Below are positions 1-8,859 of a stretch of 64,000 nucleotides of DNA, piece by piece. This DNA is from Methylomagnum ishizawai (GTDB lineage Bacteria > Pseudomonadota > Gammaproteobacteria > Methylococcales > Methylomonadaceae). Both the position numbers and the translations under genes were made by a program. Each line of letters starts with the position of its first letter. The first letter of the stretch is position 1. The notes under the pieces were generated by a model, which did no database searches, was not told the DNA's origin, and was given only the letters and a program-made list of their open reading frames with translations. Location of the stretch: positions 1 through 64,000 of the forward strand of contig CAMAVM010000009.1 in the NCBI GenBank assembly GCA_945861705.1, given 5' to 3'.

Positions 1-57
1 AATCTGGTATCTTTGTATCTGGGTTAGCTGTTTATAACCTTTCATAAGCTTCCTCAT
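1..57 (-). CDS. IS30-family transposase, N-terminal fragment cut by window edge
   Basis: The minus strand reads MRKLMKGYKQLTQIQRYQI with no stop. The pattern 'YKQLTxxQRYQI' is the characteristic opening of IS30-family transposases, the start of their N-terminal helix-turn-helix. Two in-frame ATG codons are possible, at 57 and 45; the second gives the more usual beginning MKGYKQLT. Only 15-19 residues are visible, so the catalytic DDE domain is not seen and it cannot be said whether the copy is intact. Confidence 0.65.
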   Translation of the reverse strand, partial: MRKLMKGYKQLTQIQRYQI

Positions 58-140
58 CTTTGGTCGGATTGAAAAAGCCTTGAACTATATCAGCTAACCT
101 CTTTCAATCACGTTAAAATGAATTGCACTTATGAGTTGAA
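1..140 (-). mobile_element. IS30-family insertion sequence, 5' end only
   Basis: Read on the minus strand, positions 57-1 open a transposase-like reading frame that runs off the window edge, and about 80 bases of non-coding sequence follow toward the inside. The boundary near 118-142 is an inference: it is where the interrupted receiver-like frame resumes (position 146). The second end of the element lies outside the window, so neither the inverted repeats nor the target duplication can be confirmed here. Confidence 0.6.
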
Positions 141-196
141 TCTAAGAAATATTATTAGAACAGAATAGTCAGAGCAACAGCAACAAGCCTGTAATC

Positions 197-1261
197 GTGT
201 TTTCAGTACAGGATTTTGTACAAGAAGGGATACTAAACGTAACCAAACCGGTAAAAACCAGCGAAATGCTAAAGGTTTTGGAGCAAGCCAAAACCATTAT
301 CGCTGAACGTTCAATAAAAGCGGCGGAAAGAGTCATGCCGCCAGATCCAAAAGCGGCTGAAAAAGATGTTTTGGATCTGTTCAATTACAGTTTGACGCAG
401 AATCAAGATGCGCCAGTACCGCAAACTAAACCTGAAGAAGCGACGCAACCGCCAGTCGAACCGGAACAGCCCGTACTTAAAACCTTTGTAGCCGATCAGG
501 GTGAGCGCAGCAAAACAGCAAAACATCAAACTGCGATGCGGCTGGATGAAAAAAGCTTTAATGAGCTAATTGGCGGAATTGACGGGCTTGACGCAAATGG
601 ACCTAAGCAATTTATCAACGATGCTAATTACAATCCCAAAGACTACTTTCAAGGTTTTTTCCAAGCCGCTATTGCAGAAGCTAAGATAAACAATCAAATA
701 ATGTTGCTGGAATCTAGCTGGTGGCCGATTACCTTATTTCCACGAACCCAAGAAATTTGGCTGGAGGCGGGTGATATTGAGCTGAAAGGTTTTGCGGGGA
801 TACAGCTCAATCGTAAGACTAAGACAGCAGAATTGTTTCTTACACCAGTAGACCCACAAAAAATGGATATAGGCGGTGCTTTGGATAAGTTTCAAAACAT
901 GGACGCGTTTTTATGGAAGCTGGCGTGCTGGACTTCAAGGGGACGCTATCCCCAAGAAATTGACTTCAAACTACCGATTTACTTAAAAAACTGGCCTAAT
1001 TTTACCCGCTTAGTGATTACGCCCCATGCACTTAGAATTGCATCCTTGCTCATTCAAGGTCCTAGGACGATGGTCAATGTCGCTCAGGCACTCAATATCA
1101 GACCGCAATATGTCTTTGTGTTTGTCAGTGCTGCGTATGCCGTCGGTTTGGTTGGTCAGGCAAGAAGGGCGGAGGATGTTCTCGTGCAAGCGCCGGATAT
1201 TCAACCAAGTAAAGCTAAGGGATTGTTGGGTCGCATTATGAGTAAATTGCGCGGTAATTAA
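197..1261 (+). CDS. N-terminally truncated receiver-like signalling protein (first gene of GTPase/roadblock module)
   Basis: The frame encodes 354 residues from a GTG at 197, but it is open back to 146 and those upstream codons read NKPVIVFS, which looks like beta-strand 4 of a response-regulator receiver domain. The following 'NVTKPVKTSEMLKVLEQA' resembles the strand-5 KP motif and helix 5 of the same fold. The phosphoacceptor half is missing, with the IS30 end immediately upstream. Residues about 50-110 are a Pro/Glu/Gln-rich linker. Residues about 115-290 form an unrecognised globular part, and about 275-340 looks like a small helical, perhaps winged-helix, domain. A GTPase gene follows 25 bases later. 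The start is uncertain because there is no ATG or clear ribosome site, so the gene may be broken or rescued from GTG 197. Confidence 0.6.
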   Translation: MFSVQDFVQEGILNVTKPVKTSEMLKVLEQAKTIIAERSIKAAERVMPPDPKAAEKDVLDLFNYSLTQNQDAPVPQTKPEEATQPPVEPEQPVLKTFVADQGERSKTAKHQTAMRLDEKSFNELIGGIDGLDANGPKQFINDANYNPKDYFQGFFQAAIAEAKINNQIMLLESSWWPITLFPRTQEIWLEAGDIELKGFAGIQLNRKTKTAELFLTPVDPQKMDIGGALDKFQNMDAFLWKLACWTSRGRYPQEIDFKLPIYLKNWPNFTRLVITPHALRIASLLIQGPRTMVNVAQALNIRPQYVFVFVSAAYAVGLVGQARRAEDVLVQAPDIQPSKAKGLLGRIMSKLRGN

Positions 1262-1286
1262 TTAGGTATAACGGAACATCGAGATC

Positions 1287-1823
1287 ATGAGTCAATATAA
1301 GATTATTTTTACCGGTCCCGTCGGCGCAGGCAAGACCACCGCGATAAATTCCATCAGCGATGTGCCACCGATTAAAACCGATGCCGCCGCAAGTGATATG
1401 ACCAAATCCAGAAAGGCTGCAACGACTGTTGCGATGGATTATGGCATTATGAATCTTGACGATGGTGAGAAAATTCATCTCTACGGCACGCCAGGCCAAG
1501 AGCGTTTCGACTTCATGTGGGACATCCTCGTTACTGGCGGGATTGGTTTGGTTTTGTTGCTGGACAATACCAGAGCCGATCCATTCAAAGATATGCGCTT
1601 CTTTTTGGAGGCGTTTAAGAAATATATCGGCGAAACTGGGGTTGCCATCGGTGTTACGCAAATGGACATCAGCAGCAAGCCGACCATTGCCGACTACCAC
1701 GCTCAATTGCAAATTTCAGATTTGAAACCGCCGATTTTTGCAGTTGATGCAAGAGTCAAAGAAGATATATCTTTGCTGGTACAATCATTGCTCTATTCTT
1801 TGGATCCTGGCTTGGCAGAATAA
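1287..1823 (+). CDS. MglA/Ras-like small GTPase (COG2229-type)
   Basis: A 178-residue single-domain GTPase. The P-loop GPVGAGKTT is at residues 10-18, the switch II motif appears as YGTPGQERF (the usual Asp of DTPGQE is Gly), and the G4 motif is TQMD in place of NKxD. This fits prokaryotic Ras-like GTPases used as switches for polarity, motility or signalling. It lies between a receiver-like gene and a roadblock gene, with 2 bases separating it from the latter, so the three are probably one operon. The roadblock protein is the likely partner, as in MglA-MglB. The target process cannot be read from the sequence. Confidence 0.85.
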   Translation: MSQYKIIFTGPVGAGKTTAINSISDVPPIKTDAAASDMTKSRKAATTVAMDYGIMNLDDGEKIHLYGTPGQERFDFMWDILVTGGIGLVLLLDNTRADPFKDMRFFLEAFKKYIGETGVAIGVTQMDISSKPTIADYHAQLQISDLKPPIFAVDARVKEDISLLVQSLLYSLDPGLAE

Positions 1824-1825
1824 TT

Positions 1826-2470
1826 ATGAGTACCTATACCCTATCCGAAGGTCTATTTTTATACCCCACGCCAGCCGGTGCATTTTATGCTGTCTCCTCT
1901 GGTGACACGGATAAGTCTCGGCAATTTCTCAGGAAAATGCTCCAGCAGCCGGTAACTCAGGCGTTAAATCTTGATAAACTCCAAGAAATGACTGGTCTTG
2001 ATGAGCCGGAAAAGTGCCTTGAGCTACTACATCAATGTCAAAAGCTGGGCTGGGTACAAGGCTTGAATGCCGAACGCAGCTATCCATCTGATCTGCTTGA
2101 AAATATTCTACCTGATTTGCTCAGTAAAATGTCTGAAAGCGGCAAGGTATTATTGGCTGATATGCAGGGCTTTTATCTTGCCAGCCACGGCTTTCCACAC
2201 GAAGTCGCGGAAGAGCTATCAGGTCTGAGTGCAGAACTGGCAACTGTTCATAGTCGGCGTTCTGGCGTGTTGATGAATAACCTCGGTGTAGCTAATCATT
2301 CCTGGGGAATAATCGACGTATTCGGTAACAACCAGATCGGCTTTTGGCCGCTGTTTATCGGTAAAAATCGCTTTGTTTTAGTTATTTCAGGTGTTCCCCA
2401 TTTTAATCAGCCGGAATTTGTCGATTTGATATGGGCATTATCCATACGTTATGCGGAAAAGGTGGGCTGA
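1826..2470 (+). CDS. roadblock/LC7-like domain protein, GTPase partner
   Basis: A 214-residue soluble protein. The C-terminal half, from about residue 105 (VLLADMQGFYLASHGF) to the end (LIWALSIRYAEKVG), has the pattern of a roadblock/LC7 fold: a strand with a 'D..G..l...G' turn, a helix of small residues, then strands ending in a long helix. The N-terminal half is a helical region that may be a winged-helix-like domain. It starts 2 bases after the GTPase gene. Roadblock proteins such as MglB bind Ras-like GTPases and often act as GAPs; the same role here is inferred from context. Confidence 0.7.
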   Translation: MSTYTLSEGLFLYPTPAGAFYAVSSGDTDKSRQFLRKMLQQPVTQALNLDKLQEMTGLDEPEKCLELLHQCQKLGWVQGLNAERSYPSDLLENILPDLLSKMSESGKVLLADMQGFYLASHGFPHEVAEELSGLSAELATVHSRRSGVLMNNLGVANHSWGIIDVFGNNQIGFWPLFIGKNRFVLVISGVPHFNQPEFVDLIWALSIRYAEKVG

Positions 2471-2758
2471 CTTGGGCAGTTATCTGAGTGAGTTTCACGT
2501 CAACCTGACAAAATTGTAAGGTAGTGACGTAAATTGTTACCACCATTCATAAATTTTGTGTAATCCTGCATTTGGAGCTATGATATTTTTTGAGAACTTC
2601 GTCACAAATATCAAAAAAATAGCGGCGGCTTTCACAACTTAATTGGACATGAATTTTGTGACAAAAGCGACAAATAGACTAAACTCGTAAGTGTTTATTA
2701 TTGTATTTCAATAGAATAGTGTTATTACGGAGTTATTAAGTTATTTTTTAGTAAAAAG

Positions 2759-3022
2759 GGTGGACTCGCTAGTAGCGGGGATTATGAGCGTTGCATCATC
2801 GTTGATGGCGTACGCTATGGGCATGTGTTAAATCCCAAAACAGGATGGCCGGTGCGGCATCTGGCGGCAGTTAGCGTGATCGGTGATTTTTGTGTGGTGG
2901 CAGGCAGTGCATCGACAATAGCTATGCTTAAGGAAGGTGAAGGAACTGAATGGTTGCAGAATTTGGGTTTACCTCATCTTTGGGTGGATACCCACGGTGA
3001 AACGGGCGGCTCAATGGGGTAA
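2759..3022 (+). pseudogene. apbE-like FMN transferase, C-terminal remnant
   Basis: The frame holding 2759-3022 reads GGLASSGDYER, then YGHVLNPKTGWPV, then a typical ApbE C-terminus (VVAGSASTIAML and WLQNLGLPHLWV). These match the conserved 'StSGdYer...HIlnPkTG.Pv' core of flavin transferases that attach FMN to Na+-NQR or Rnf subunits. The first two thirds of the protein are absent: the frame meets a stop at 2717-2719, and 2471-2716 holds no recognisable ApbE sequence. Residues expected to bind FAD and Mg2+ in the N-terminal part are missing, so this is a relic. No other coding sequence is seen in 2471-2758 or 3023-3224. Confidence 0.8.
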
Positions 3023-3224
3023 GATAGTTTTTGACTAAATACGAACCTCAATATATTAAGATTCCAGTGCATTAGCTATTGATTGGATCTTTTAAAGTTT
3101 GAGCCGTTAGCGGCGAGCTTGCACCGCATGCACTTCCGCTGGTCGTCGAACCATGAATGGAATCAACTTGTTAAGAGATTCCAAAAATTGAAAATAAGCA
3201 AAATAATAATTAGGTTAAAAGATA

Positions 3225-4775
3225 ATGACTGACAGTACTACCACTAGCCACAGCAAAACCTGGCTTTATTTCATCGTATTTCTGACTGGCGCATCGGTAA
3301 TGGTCATCGAATTGTTGGGAGCTCGACTAATAGCGCCGTTTTACGGTGCCAGTCTTTACGTCTGGTCATCCTTAATTTCAGTCACCATGATTGCCTTGGC
3401 GGTCGGCTATTTTGTCGGTGGGCGTTGGGCTGACCGGGCGCAACGTACCGGATTGTCGTTGATTATTGCTTTGGCTGCGATATTCACTTTACTAATTCCC
3501 TGGGCAGCACGTCCGGTATTACTGGCGACCGACCCGTTGGGTTTACGCGGTGGCGCATTTACCAGTGCGCTGGTGTTGTTTTTCCCCAGCTTGACTTTGC
3601 TCGGTATGGTGGGGCCGTTTGCCATCAAATTGGCGACATCACAACTGGATGGGGTTGGTAGCAGCTCCGGCACTATCTATGCGGTCAGCACCTTGGGCAG
3701 TGTAATAGGCACTTTGTTACTGGGTTTTTTTCTGTTCCCTTGGGTAGGTTCGCGGCAAATTCTGGTGAGTTTGGGGTTGTTGTTGTTCGTACTTGCCGTT
3801 GCCGTTGCTGTGTTTGAACAGAAACGCTTTGGCAAAACCATTGCTGTTTTGCCTTGTACGATTCTTGCGTTAGCAGGTTTGTGTTTGGTGCCAAAAATTG
3901 TCGGTGCGGGACATGTTCCACCTGATGGACGTTTTAACGTGCTTTCGGAGCGTGAAAGCTTATATGGCTATGTTCGTGTCATCGAGCAAAGTAGCCGCGA
4001 TTTGCGATTTCTCACCTCTGATGCCTCCATGATTGGTGCTGCTAACATTTCTGATGGTGCTAACCGGTTGACTTATCAGGATATAGTTGTCTTAATTCCG
4101 GCAATCAAACCGACAATCAAAAAAGCCTTATTGATAGGGCAGGGCGCAGGACACATGGCGATGGCACTGCGTGACAAATACGGTATTGTGACCGATACTT
4201 TGGAAATTGATCCTGCTGTCGCGCAAGCGGCGACAGACTATTTCGGCTTTAAATCGAACGGTAAAGCAATCGTGGGCGATGCCCGCTATGAAATCCGGCA
4301 TTTGACTGGGCCGTATGATTTGATTATCCACGATTGTTTTACGGGTGGTTCGGAACCGTCACATCTGTTGACCGTGGAAACCTTGCAACAATTGCAGGGA
4401 TTATTGTCTCCGCAAGGCATAGTCGCGCTTAATTTTGTTGCCTTCGGTCAAGGCGAAGGCCAAAAAGCGTTAGCTTCCGTTGCTAAAACTGTCGCGCAAG
4501 TGTTTCCGAACCAATCTTTGTTTGTCTCCGAACCGGGTGAAGATTTCAATGATTATATATTTCTTGCCAGCAGTCAGCCGATTGATTCAGCTTCACCCTC
4601 GCTCAATGCCGAACAAGCTGATTGGCTAAACAAGCGTAAATTCACCGTTGATGCCAGTAATGGCATTATTCTGACCGATAATCTTAATCCCTTGGAACAC
4701 TTACAAACCCATAAATCTGAGCATTACCGCCACGTTTTGGTGGACTGGTTTGGAAATGATTTGTTAGTGCGGTAA
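3225..4775 (+). CDS. membrane-fused spermidine synthase-like protein
   Basis: The 516-residue product has about seven hydrophobic segments over residues 12-225 (including TWLYFIVFLTGASVMVIELLG), followed by a soluble spermidine-synthase-like methyltransferase fold. The nucleotide-binding loop is LLIGQGAGHMA, followed by the acidic strand end TLEIDP and the motif VGDARYEI. This is the architecture often annotated as a fused MFS/spermidine synthase. The catalytic region reads HDCFTGGSEPSHLL, unlike the usual D..dP.gPa..L, so true aminopropyl transfer is not assured. It stands alone, with AT-rich sequence upstream and a small secreted protein downstream. Confidence 0.8.
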   Translation: MTDSTTTSHSKTWLYFIVFLTGASVMVIELLGARLIAPFYGASLYVWSSLISVTMIALAVGYFVGGRWADRAQRTGLSLIIALAAIFTLLIPWAARPVLLATDPLGLRGGAFTSALVLFFPSLTLLGMVGPFAIKLATSQLDGVGSSSGTIYAVSTLGSVIGTLLLGFFLFPWVGSRQILVSLGLLLFVLAVAVAVFEQKRFGKTIAVLPCTILALAGLCLVPKIVGAGHVPPDGRFNVLSERESLYGYVRVIEQSSRDLRFLTSDASMIGAANISDGANRLTYQDIVVLIPAIKPTIKKALLIGQGAGHMAMALRDKYGIVTDTLEIDPAVAQAATDYFGFKSNGKAIVGDARYEIRHLTGPYDLIIHDCFTGGSEPSHLLTVETLQQLQGLLSPQGIVALNFVAFGQGEGQKALASVAKTVAQVFPNQSLFVSEPGEDFNDYIFLASSQPIDSASPSLNAEQADWLNKRKFTVDASNGIILTDNLNPLEHLQTHKSEHYRHVLVDWFGNDLLVR

Positions 4776-4969
4776 TGTTTGTCCTGAAATATTTAACCCA
4801 AATCACAGCTTGACACTGACAGAATAAAATTCTCTGCTAAACTTAAGAAGAATTTAATATTTATTTTAAATAGTTTTCATAACCTATTGTATATAAATAT
4901 TATTTTTATATTTTTCAGTTATAAAACGCTAATCGATTTAACTCTGCTATCCAGAGTGAGGATGTCAAG

Positions 4970-5329
4970 ATGAAATGTTTTCGTTCAGTTTTAGTCGGTT
5001 TTGTGGTTGTGGCGTGTTTTTTTCTGACCGGATTTAAGAAACATATACCTAATCACGCATCATCAACAAAAAATCATCCCTCTATTGAAGAAGCAAAACA
5101 ACAAAAGCCTTTGGATTTGACAGTACCATTGAGAACTGTGAGCTTTGAGGATTTGCCCGAAACGTTGGCGATAGTGCAGGGGGAATCACCAGAAGCCCTT
5201 ATCAACAATAGCAAAAACAGAACAAGAGCGGTTGAGCTTCAAGGTAAGGTTATTATGTCGCAAGAACCAGAAGCCGGAAAAATCAAATCGGCAGATGGGG
5301 CAGGGATTGTAATCAATCTTCATAACTAA
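4970..5329 (+). CDS. small secreted protein of unknown function
   Basis: A 119-residue product that I do not recognise. It begins with a signal-peptide-like stretch (basic MKCFR, then the hydrophobic SVLVGFVVVACFFLTGF). The rest is polar, with no conserved cysteines or repeats. The ATG at 4970 has a purine-rich GAGTGAGG ribosome site 8-10 bases upstream. It is flanked by an AT-rich 194-base gap upstream and a hairpin downstream (5369-5386). It may be periplasmic; no function is proposed. Confidence 0.6.
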   Translation: MKCFRSVLVGFVVVACFFLTGFKKHIPNHASSTKNHPSIEEAKQQKPLDLTVPLRTVSFEDLPETLAIVQGESPEALINNSKNRTRAVELQGKVIMSQEPEAGKIKSADGAGIVINLHN

Positions 5330-5368
5330 TAGGTATTGAATACACCTTGTTAGTGCAGTGCAAGGATG

Positions 5369-5386
5369 CACATTTTTTAAAATGTG
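5369..5386. terminator. bidirectional hairpin between convergent genes
   Basis: CACATTTT-TT-AAAATGTG is a perfect 8-base-pair stem with T-runs in both directions. It lies between the small secreted protein gene (plus) and uvrB (minus), as expected of a shared terminator. The stem is AT-rich, so its strength is uncertain. Confidence 0.5.
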
Positions 5387-5431
5387 AGTAGTGTTTGGGG
5401 GCTTAATAAAATCCTCAATTCCACAAAACAA

Positions 5432-7441
5432 TCAAACCAAAGCGCGTTCCTGTAGCTCCTTAATTTCATCCCTGATCTTAGCGGCTTGTTCAAACTCCAG
5501 GTTTTTGGCGTGTTTATACATGGAATCTTCAAGTTGCTTCAATTTTTTGCCCAATTGTTTGGGTGACATTACCTGATATTCCGCTGCGCTTTCCGCGATT
5601 TTTCCTTGAGTTTTGCTGAATCCGGGCAATCCTGAGCCTGGAATGGCGATTTGTAAGATGTCGATGATGGATTTGTTGATGCTTTTCGGTTCTATGTGGT
5701 GCAGTTGATTAAACGTGTGTTGTTTTTCACGTCGGCGGTCGGTTTCATCAATCGCCTGCTGCATCGAGCGGGTGATCTTATCGCCGTATAAAATAGCTTT
5801 GCCGTGCAAATTTCTGGCGGCTCGGCCAATGGTTTGTACCAGTGAGACGACGGAACGCAAAAAGCCTTCCTTATCGGCATCTAGGATAGCCACCAAAGAC
5901 ACTTCGGGAATATCAAGCCCTTCGCGTAACAGGTTAATCCCAACCAAAACGTCAAACTTGCCTAAACGTAAATCCCGGATAATTTCGACGCGTTCCACGG
6001 TTTCGACATCGGAATGCAGATAACGCACCCGAATATCGTGTTCCGAAAGGTATTCCGTCAAGTCCTCGGACATCCGTTTTGTTAAGGTGGTGACGAGTAC
6101 GCGTTCGTTTACCGCCACGCGTTTATTGATTTCAGAAAGCAAATCATCAACTTGGGTTGAGGCAGGACGAACTTCTACGATGGGGTCAAGCAAGCCCGTC
6201 GGTCTGACGACCTGCTCGACAAAATCCCCGCAATGGGCTTTCTCATAAGGCCCTGGTGTTGCCGAGACATAAATGCGTTGGGGCGATTTTGCCTCAAATT
6301 CGTCGAACATCAGGGGGCGGTTATCTAACGCAGAAGGTAGTCTGAAACCGTACTCCACCAAGGTTTCTTTGCGCGAACGGTCGCCTTTGAACATGGCCCC
6401 AATCTGCGGCAGGGTAACATGGCTTTCGTCGATAATCACCAAGGCATCTTCACTCAGGTAATCGAACATAGTGGGCGGAGATTCAACCGCTTGCCTGCCG
6501 GATAAGTAGCGCGAGTAATTTTCGATACCCGAGCAGTAGCCAACTTCCATTATCATTTCTAGGTCGAATAAGGTGCGTTGCTCCAGGCGTTGGGCTTCCA
6601 CCAGCTTATTGGCAGAATACAGATAAGCCAAGCGTTCTTTAAGTTCTATCTTGATTGATTCGACGGCAGATAATAATTGCTCGCGGGGCGTGACATAGTG
6701 GCTTTTAGGGTAGACTGTGTAACGGACAATCCGGCTGATGATTTCGCCAGTTAAGGGGTCGAATAAGGACAATCGTTCGACTTCATCATCAAATAACTCA
6801 ACCCGTAAGGCTTCCTGTTCGGATTCGGCAGGGAAAATGTCGATCACTTCACCGCGTACTCGGTAAGTTGCCCGGCGCAGTTCAATGTCGTTACGGGTAT
6901 ATTGCATTTCGGCAAGCCGTCGCAGAATATCCCGTTGCTTAATCATATCGCCTTTTACCAGATGCAATACCATCTGGAAGTACGATTCCGGTTCACCTAA
7001 GCCATAAATTGCAGAAACGGTTGCGACTACAATGGTATCTTTTCTTTCTATTAATGCTTTGGTAGCAGATAGCCGCATTTGTTCGATATGTTCGTTTAAG
7101 GAAGCATCCTTATCGATAAAGGTATCAGAGGCGGGTACATAAGCTTCGGGTTGGTAATAATCATAATAAGAGACAAAATATTCCACGCTGTTTTCAGGAA
7201 AGAACTCTTTCATTTCGCCATATAATTGTGCTGCCAGCGTTTTATTCGGTGCCATAATCATGGCGGGGCGTTGCACTTGGCTAATGACATTGGCGATGGT
7301 AAAAGTTTTGCCCGAACCGGTTACGCCCAGCAAAGTTTGATGTACTTCGCCATCATTCAAGCCTTCGATCAGTTGCTTGATCGCCGTGGGCTGGTCACCA
7401 GCGGGTTGGAATGGGCTGTGGATTTTGAATGGCTTTTCCAC
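5432..7441 (-). CDS. uvrB: excinuclease ABC subunit B
   Basis: The 669-residue product matches UvrB throughout. The Walker A motif GVTGSGKT is at residues 39-46, the damage-probing beta-hairpin region follows ([12 protein letters not shown]), helicase motifs include IIDESH, VSATPG and QTIGRAARN, and the C-terminal UVR motif ([13 protein letters not shown]) binds UvrC. It is the helicase-like subunit that loads damaged DNA in nucleotide excision repair. The length is normal. A vanZ-like gene ends 5 bases upstream on the same strand, so the two are probably co-transcribed. Confidence 0.98.
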   Translation of the reverse strand: MEKPFKIHSPFQPAGDQPTAIKQLIEGLNDGEVHQTLLGVTGSGKTFTIANVISQVQRPAMIMAPNKTLAAQLYGEMKEFFPENSVEYFVSYYDYYQPEAYVPASDTFIDKDASLNEHIEQMRLSATKALIERKDTIVVATVSAIYGLGEPESYFQMVLHLVKGDMIKQRDILRRLAEMQYTRNDIELRRATYRVRGEVIDIFPAESEQEALRVELFDDEVERLSLFDPLTGEIISRIVRYTVYPKSHYVTPREQLLSAVESIKIELKERLAYLYSANKLVEAQRLEQRTLFDLEMIMEVGYCSGIENYSRYLSGRQAVESPPTMFDYLSEDALVIIDESHVTLPQIGAMFKGDRSRKETLVEYGFRLPSALDNRPLMFDEFEAKSPQRIYVSATPGPYEKAHCGDFVEQVVRPTGLLDPIVEVRPASTQVDDLLSEINKRVAVNERVLVTTLTKRMSEDLTEYLSEHDIRVRYLHSDVETVERVEIIRDLRLGKFDVLVGINLLREGLDIPEVSLVAILDADKEGFLRSVVSLVQTIGRAARNLHGKAILYGDKITRSMQQAIDETDRRREKQHTFNQLHHIEPKSINKSIIDILQIAIPGSGLPGFSKTQGKIAESAAEYQVMSPKQLGKKLKQLEDSMYKHAKNLEFEQAAKIRDEIKELQERALV

Positions 7442-7446
7442 TTTGT

Positions 7447-7812
7447 TCAGTTCAGTTTTTGATAAGGGTAAAATCGTGTCAGCAAAACTATCGCCATAAA
7501 TGCACCAAAAGTATCAGCCACCCAATCCCAAGCATCGGCTGTTCGACCTACCACAAATGATTGATGCCATTCATCCGAGATTCCGTATAAACTGCAAAAT
7601 ACAACGCTGACAATTGCCAGTATAAAAGGCGGTGTAACAAAATGCCGGAAAGTGCGCCATGCCAACATCGCCATAATAAAATAAGCCGTTGCGTGGTGGA
7701 GTTTGTCCTGGTATTCGAATAGCATGGGTATAGGCAATGATGGCTTGTGTGAAAGCCAGAAAATTGCCGCGCAGTAAAGTAGCAACGTCAGAATATCGAT
7801 AATTTTAAGCAT
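7447..7812 (-). CDS. VanZ-like family membrane protein
   Basis: A 121-residue protein with about four membrane segments. The family signature is visible as a short N-terminal helix with IFWLSHKP, the [13 protein letters not shown] motif, and the [24 protein letters not shown] block. Members of this family are small membrane proteins of mostly unknown function; glycopeptide resistance belongs to only a few of them. It directly precedes uvrB. Its start is only 17 bases from the start of the divergent DUF455 gene, so the two promoters must overlap coding sequence or lie inside neighbouring genes. Confidence 0.85.
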   Translation of the reverse strand: MLKIIDILTLLLYCAAIFWLSHKPSLPIPMLFEYQDKLHHATAYFIMAMLAWRTFRHFVTPPFILAIVSVVFCSLYGISDEWHQSFVVGRTADAWDWVADTFGAFMAIVLLTRFYPYQKLN

Positions 7813-7829
7813 AGTCCGTATTAAATTGC

Positions 7830-8630
7830 ATGATGAACAATATATTTGAGATAGCCGAAGCCTGTCTCCATAATCCCACTATCGATGAAAAACTGGCACA
7901 AACCCATCACGCCAAGTTGTTGTTAGATAATGGTCAATTGGATTTTAGTTCAAACCAAGCGGTACAAGCGATTGGAGGGGTAAAATTCCCCGAAAAGCCG
8001 ATTTTGCAAGCCCCGCGCAATATGCCCAAGCGCAAGATAACATCACCAGAAGGCGTAATTGCATTTTTTCACGCCATTGCCCATGTTGAATTCATGGCGA
8101 TTTACTTGGCTTGGGATTTGCTTTACCGCTTTCGTGGCTTGCCAGAGCAATTCTATCAGGATTGGCTGTGCGTTGCCGATGAAGAAGCCCAGCATTTTGA
8201 ACTCATCAGGCAACATTTACGCAGTTTAAACGTCGAATACGGCGACTTGCCTGCACATGGTGGTCTGTGGGATCACGCAGTTGAGACGGCAGATGATTTA
8301 TTGGCGCGATTGGCATTAGTCCCCCGTTGTATGGAAGCAAGGGGGCTGGATGTAACGCCCGCCATCATTACTAAATTTGCTGCTCAGGAAGATACTGCTG
8401 GAGTAGCGATTTTAAACCGCATCTTAAGTGATGAAGTTAAGCATGTAGAACGTGGTTCATATTGGTTTAAAACCCTCTGCAACCAGCAAGGGCTACAGCC
8501 AGAAACCCAATACCAAGCATTAATAACCCAGTATTACCGAGGCGGCAAACCCAAAGGGCCATTTAACCGAGAAATGCGGAAAATTGCGGGTTTTTCGGAT
8601 GCTGAATTGGATTGGTTGGAAATGGGGTGA
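7830..8630 (+). CDS. DUF455 family ferritin-like protein
   Basis: The 266-residue product carries a ferritin-like four-helix pattern with repeated Glu and His: FFHAIAHVEFMAIYLAW, then DEEAQHFELIRQHL, and later LSDEVKHVERGSYWF. The spacing of ExxH pairs suggests a di-iron site. The family is annotated as DUF455 and its substrate is unknown; some members are called tRNA hydroxylase-like. A tandem ATG-ATG at 7830/7833 leaves a one-residue start ambiguity. It is divergent from vanZ-uvrB and monocistronic. Confidence 0.85.
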   Translation: MMNNIFEIAEACLHNPTIDEKLAQTHHAKLLLDNGQLDFSSNQAVQAIGGVKFPEKPILQAPRNMPKRKITSPEGVIAFFHAIAHVEFMAIYLAWDLLYRFRGLPEQFYQDWLCVADEEAQHFELIRQHLRSLNVEYGDLPAHGGLWDHAVETADDLLARLALVPRCMEARGLDVTPAIITKFAAQEDTAGVAILNRILSDEVKHVERGSYWFKTLCNQQGLQPETQYQALITQYYRGGKPKGPFNREMRKIAGFSDAELDWLEMG

Positions 8631-8859
8631 TAAGGATTGAAAATGCTGCCTCGGAGCGATTAGGACTTATGGGTTTAGAAACCGCAGACCTGCAAGAATT
8701 TGACATTGCTCAATATTAGGCAAATTTGGTCTGAAAAAGTAAATCCACGGTAAAATCACAGTGTCCTTAAAAATAACGCGAACTTTTACAAAAGGCGGAT
8801 TCAAATTGGATGTTTTTTAGTTAATAAAATATTGTTAATTTCCACAGCGGAATGTGCAA

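Noticed and set aside
2640-2730. Possible promoter (TTGGAC, TAGACTAAACT) before the apbE relic
   Set aside because: Spacing is poor and there is no intact gene behind it, so it is not listed.
3685-3921. A 78-codon minus-strand frame
   Set aside because: It is antisense to the fused spermidine-synthase-like gene and carries no motif.
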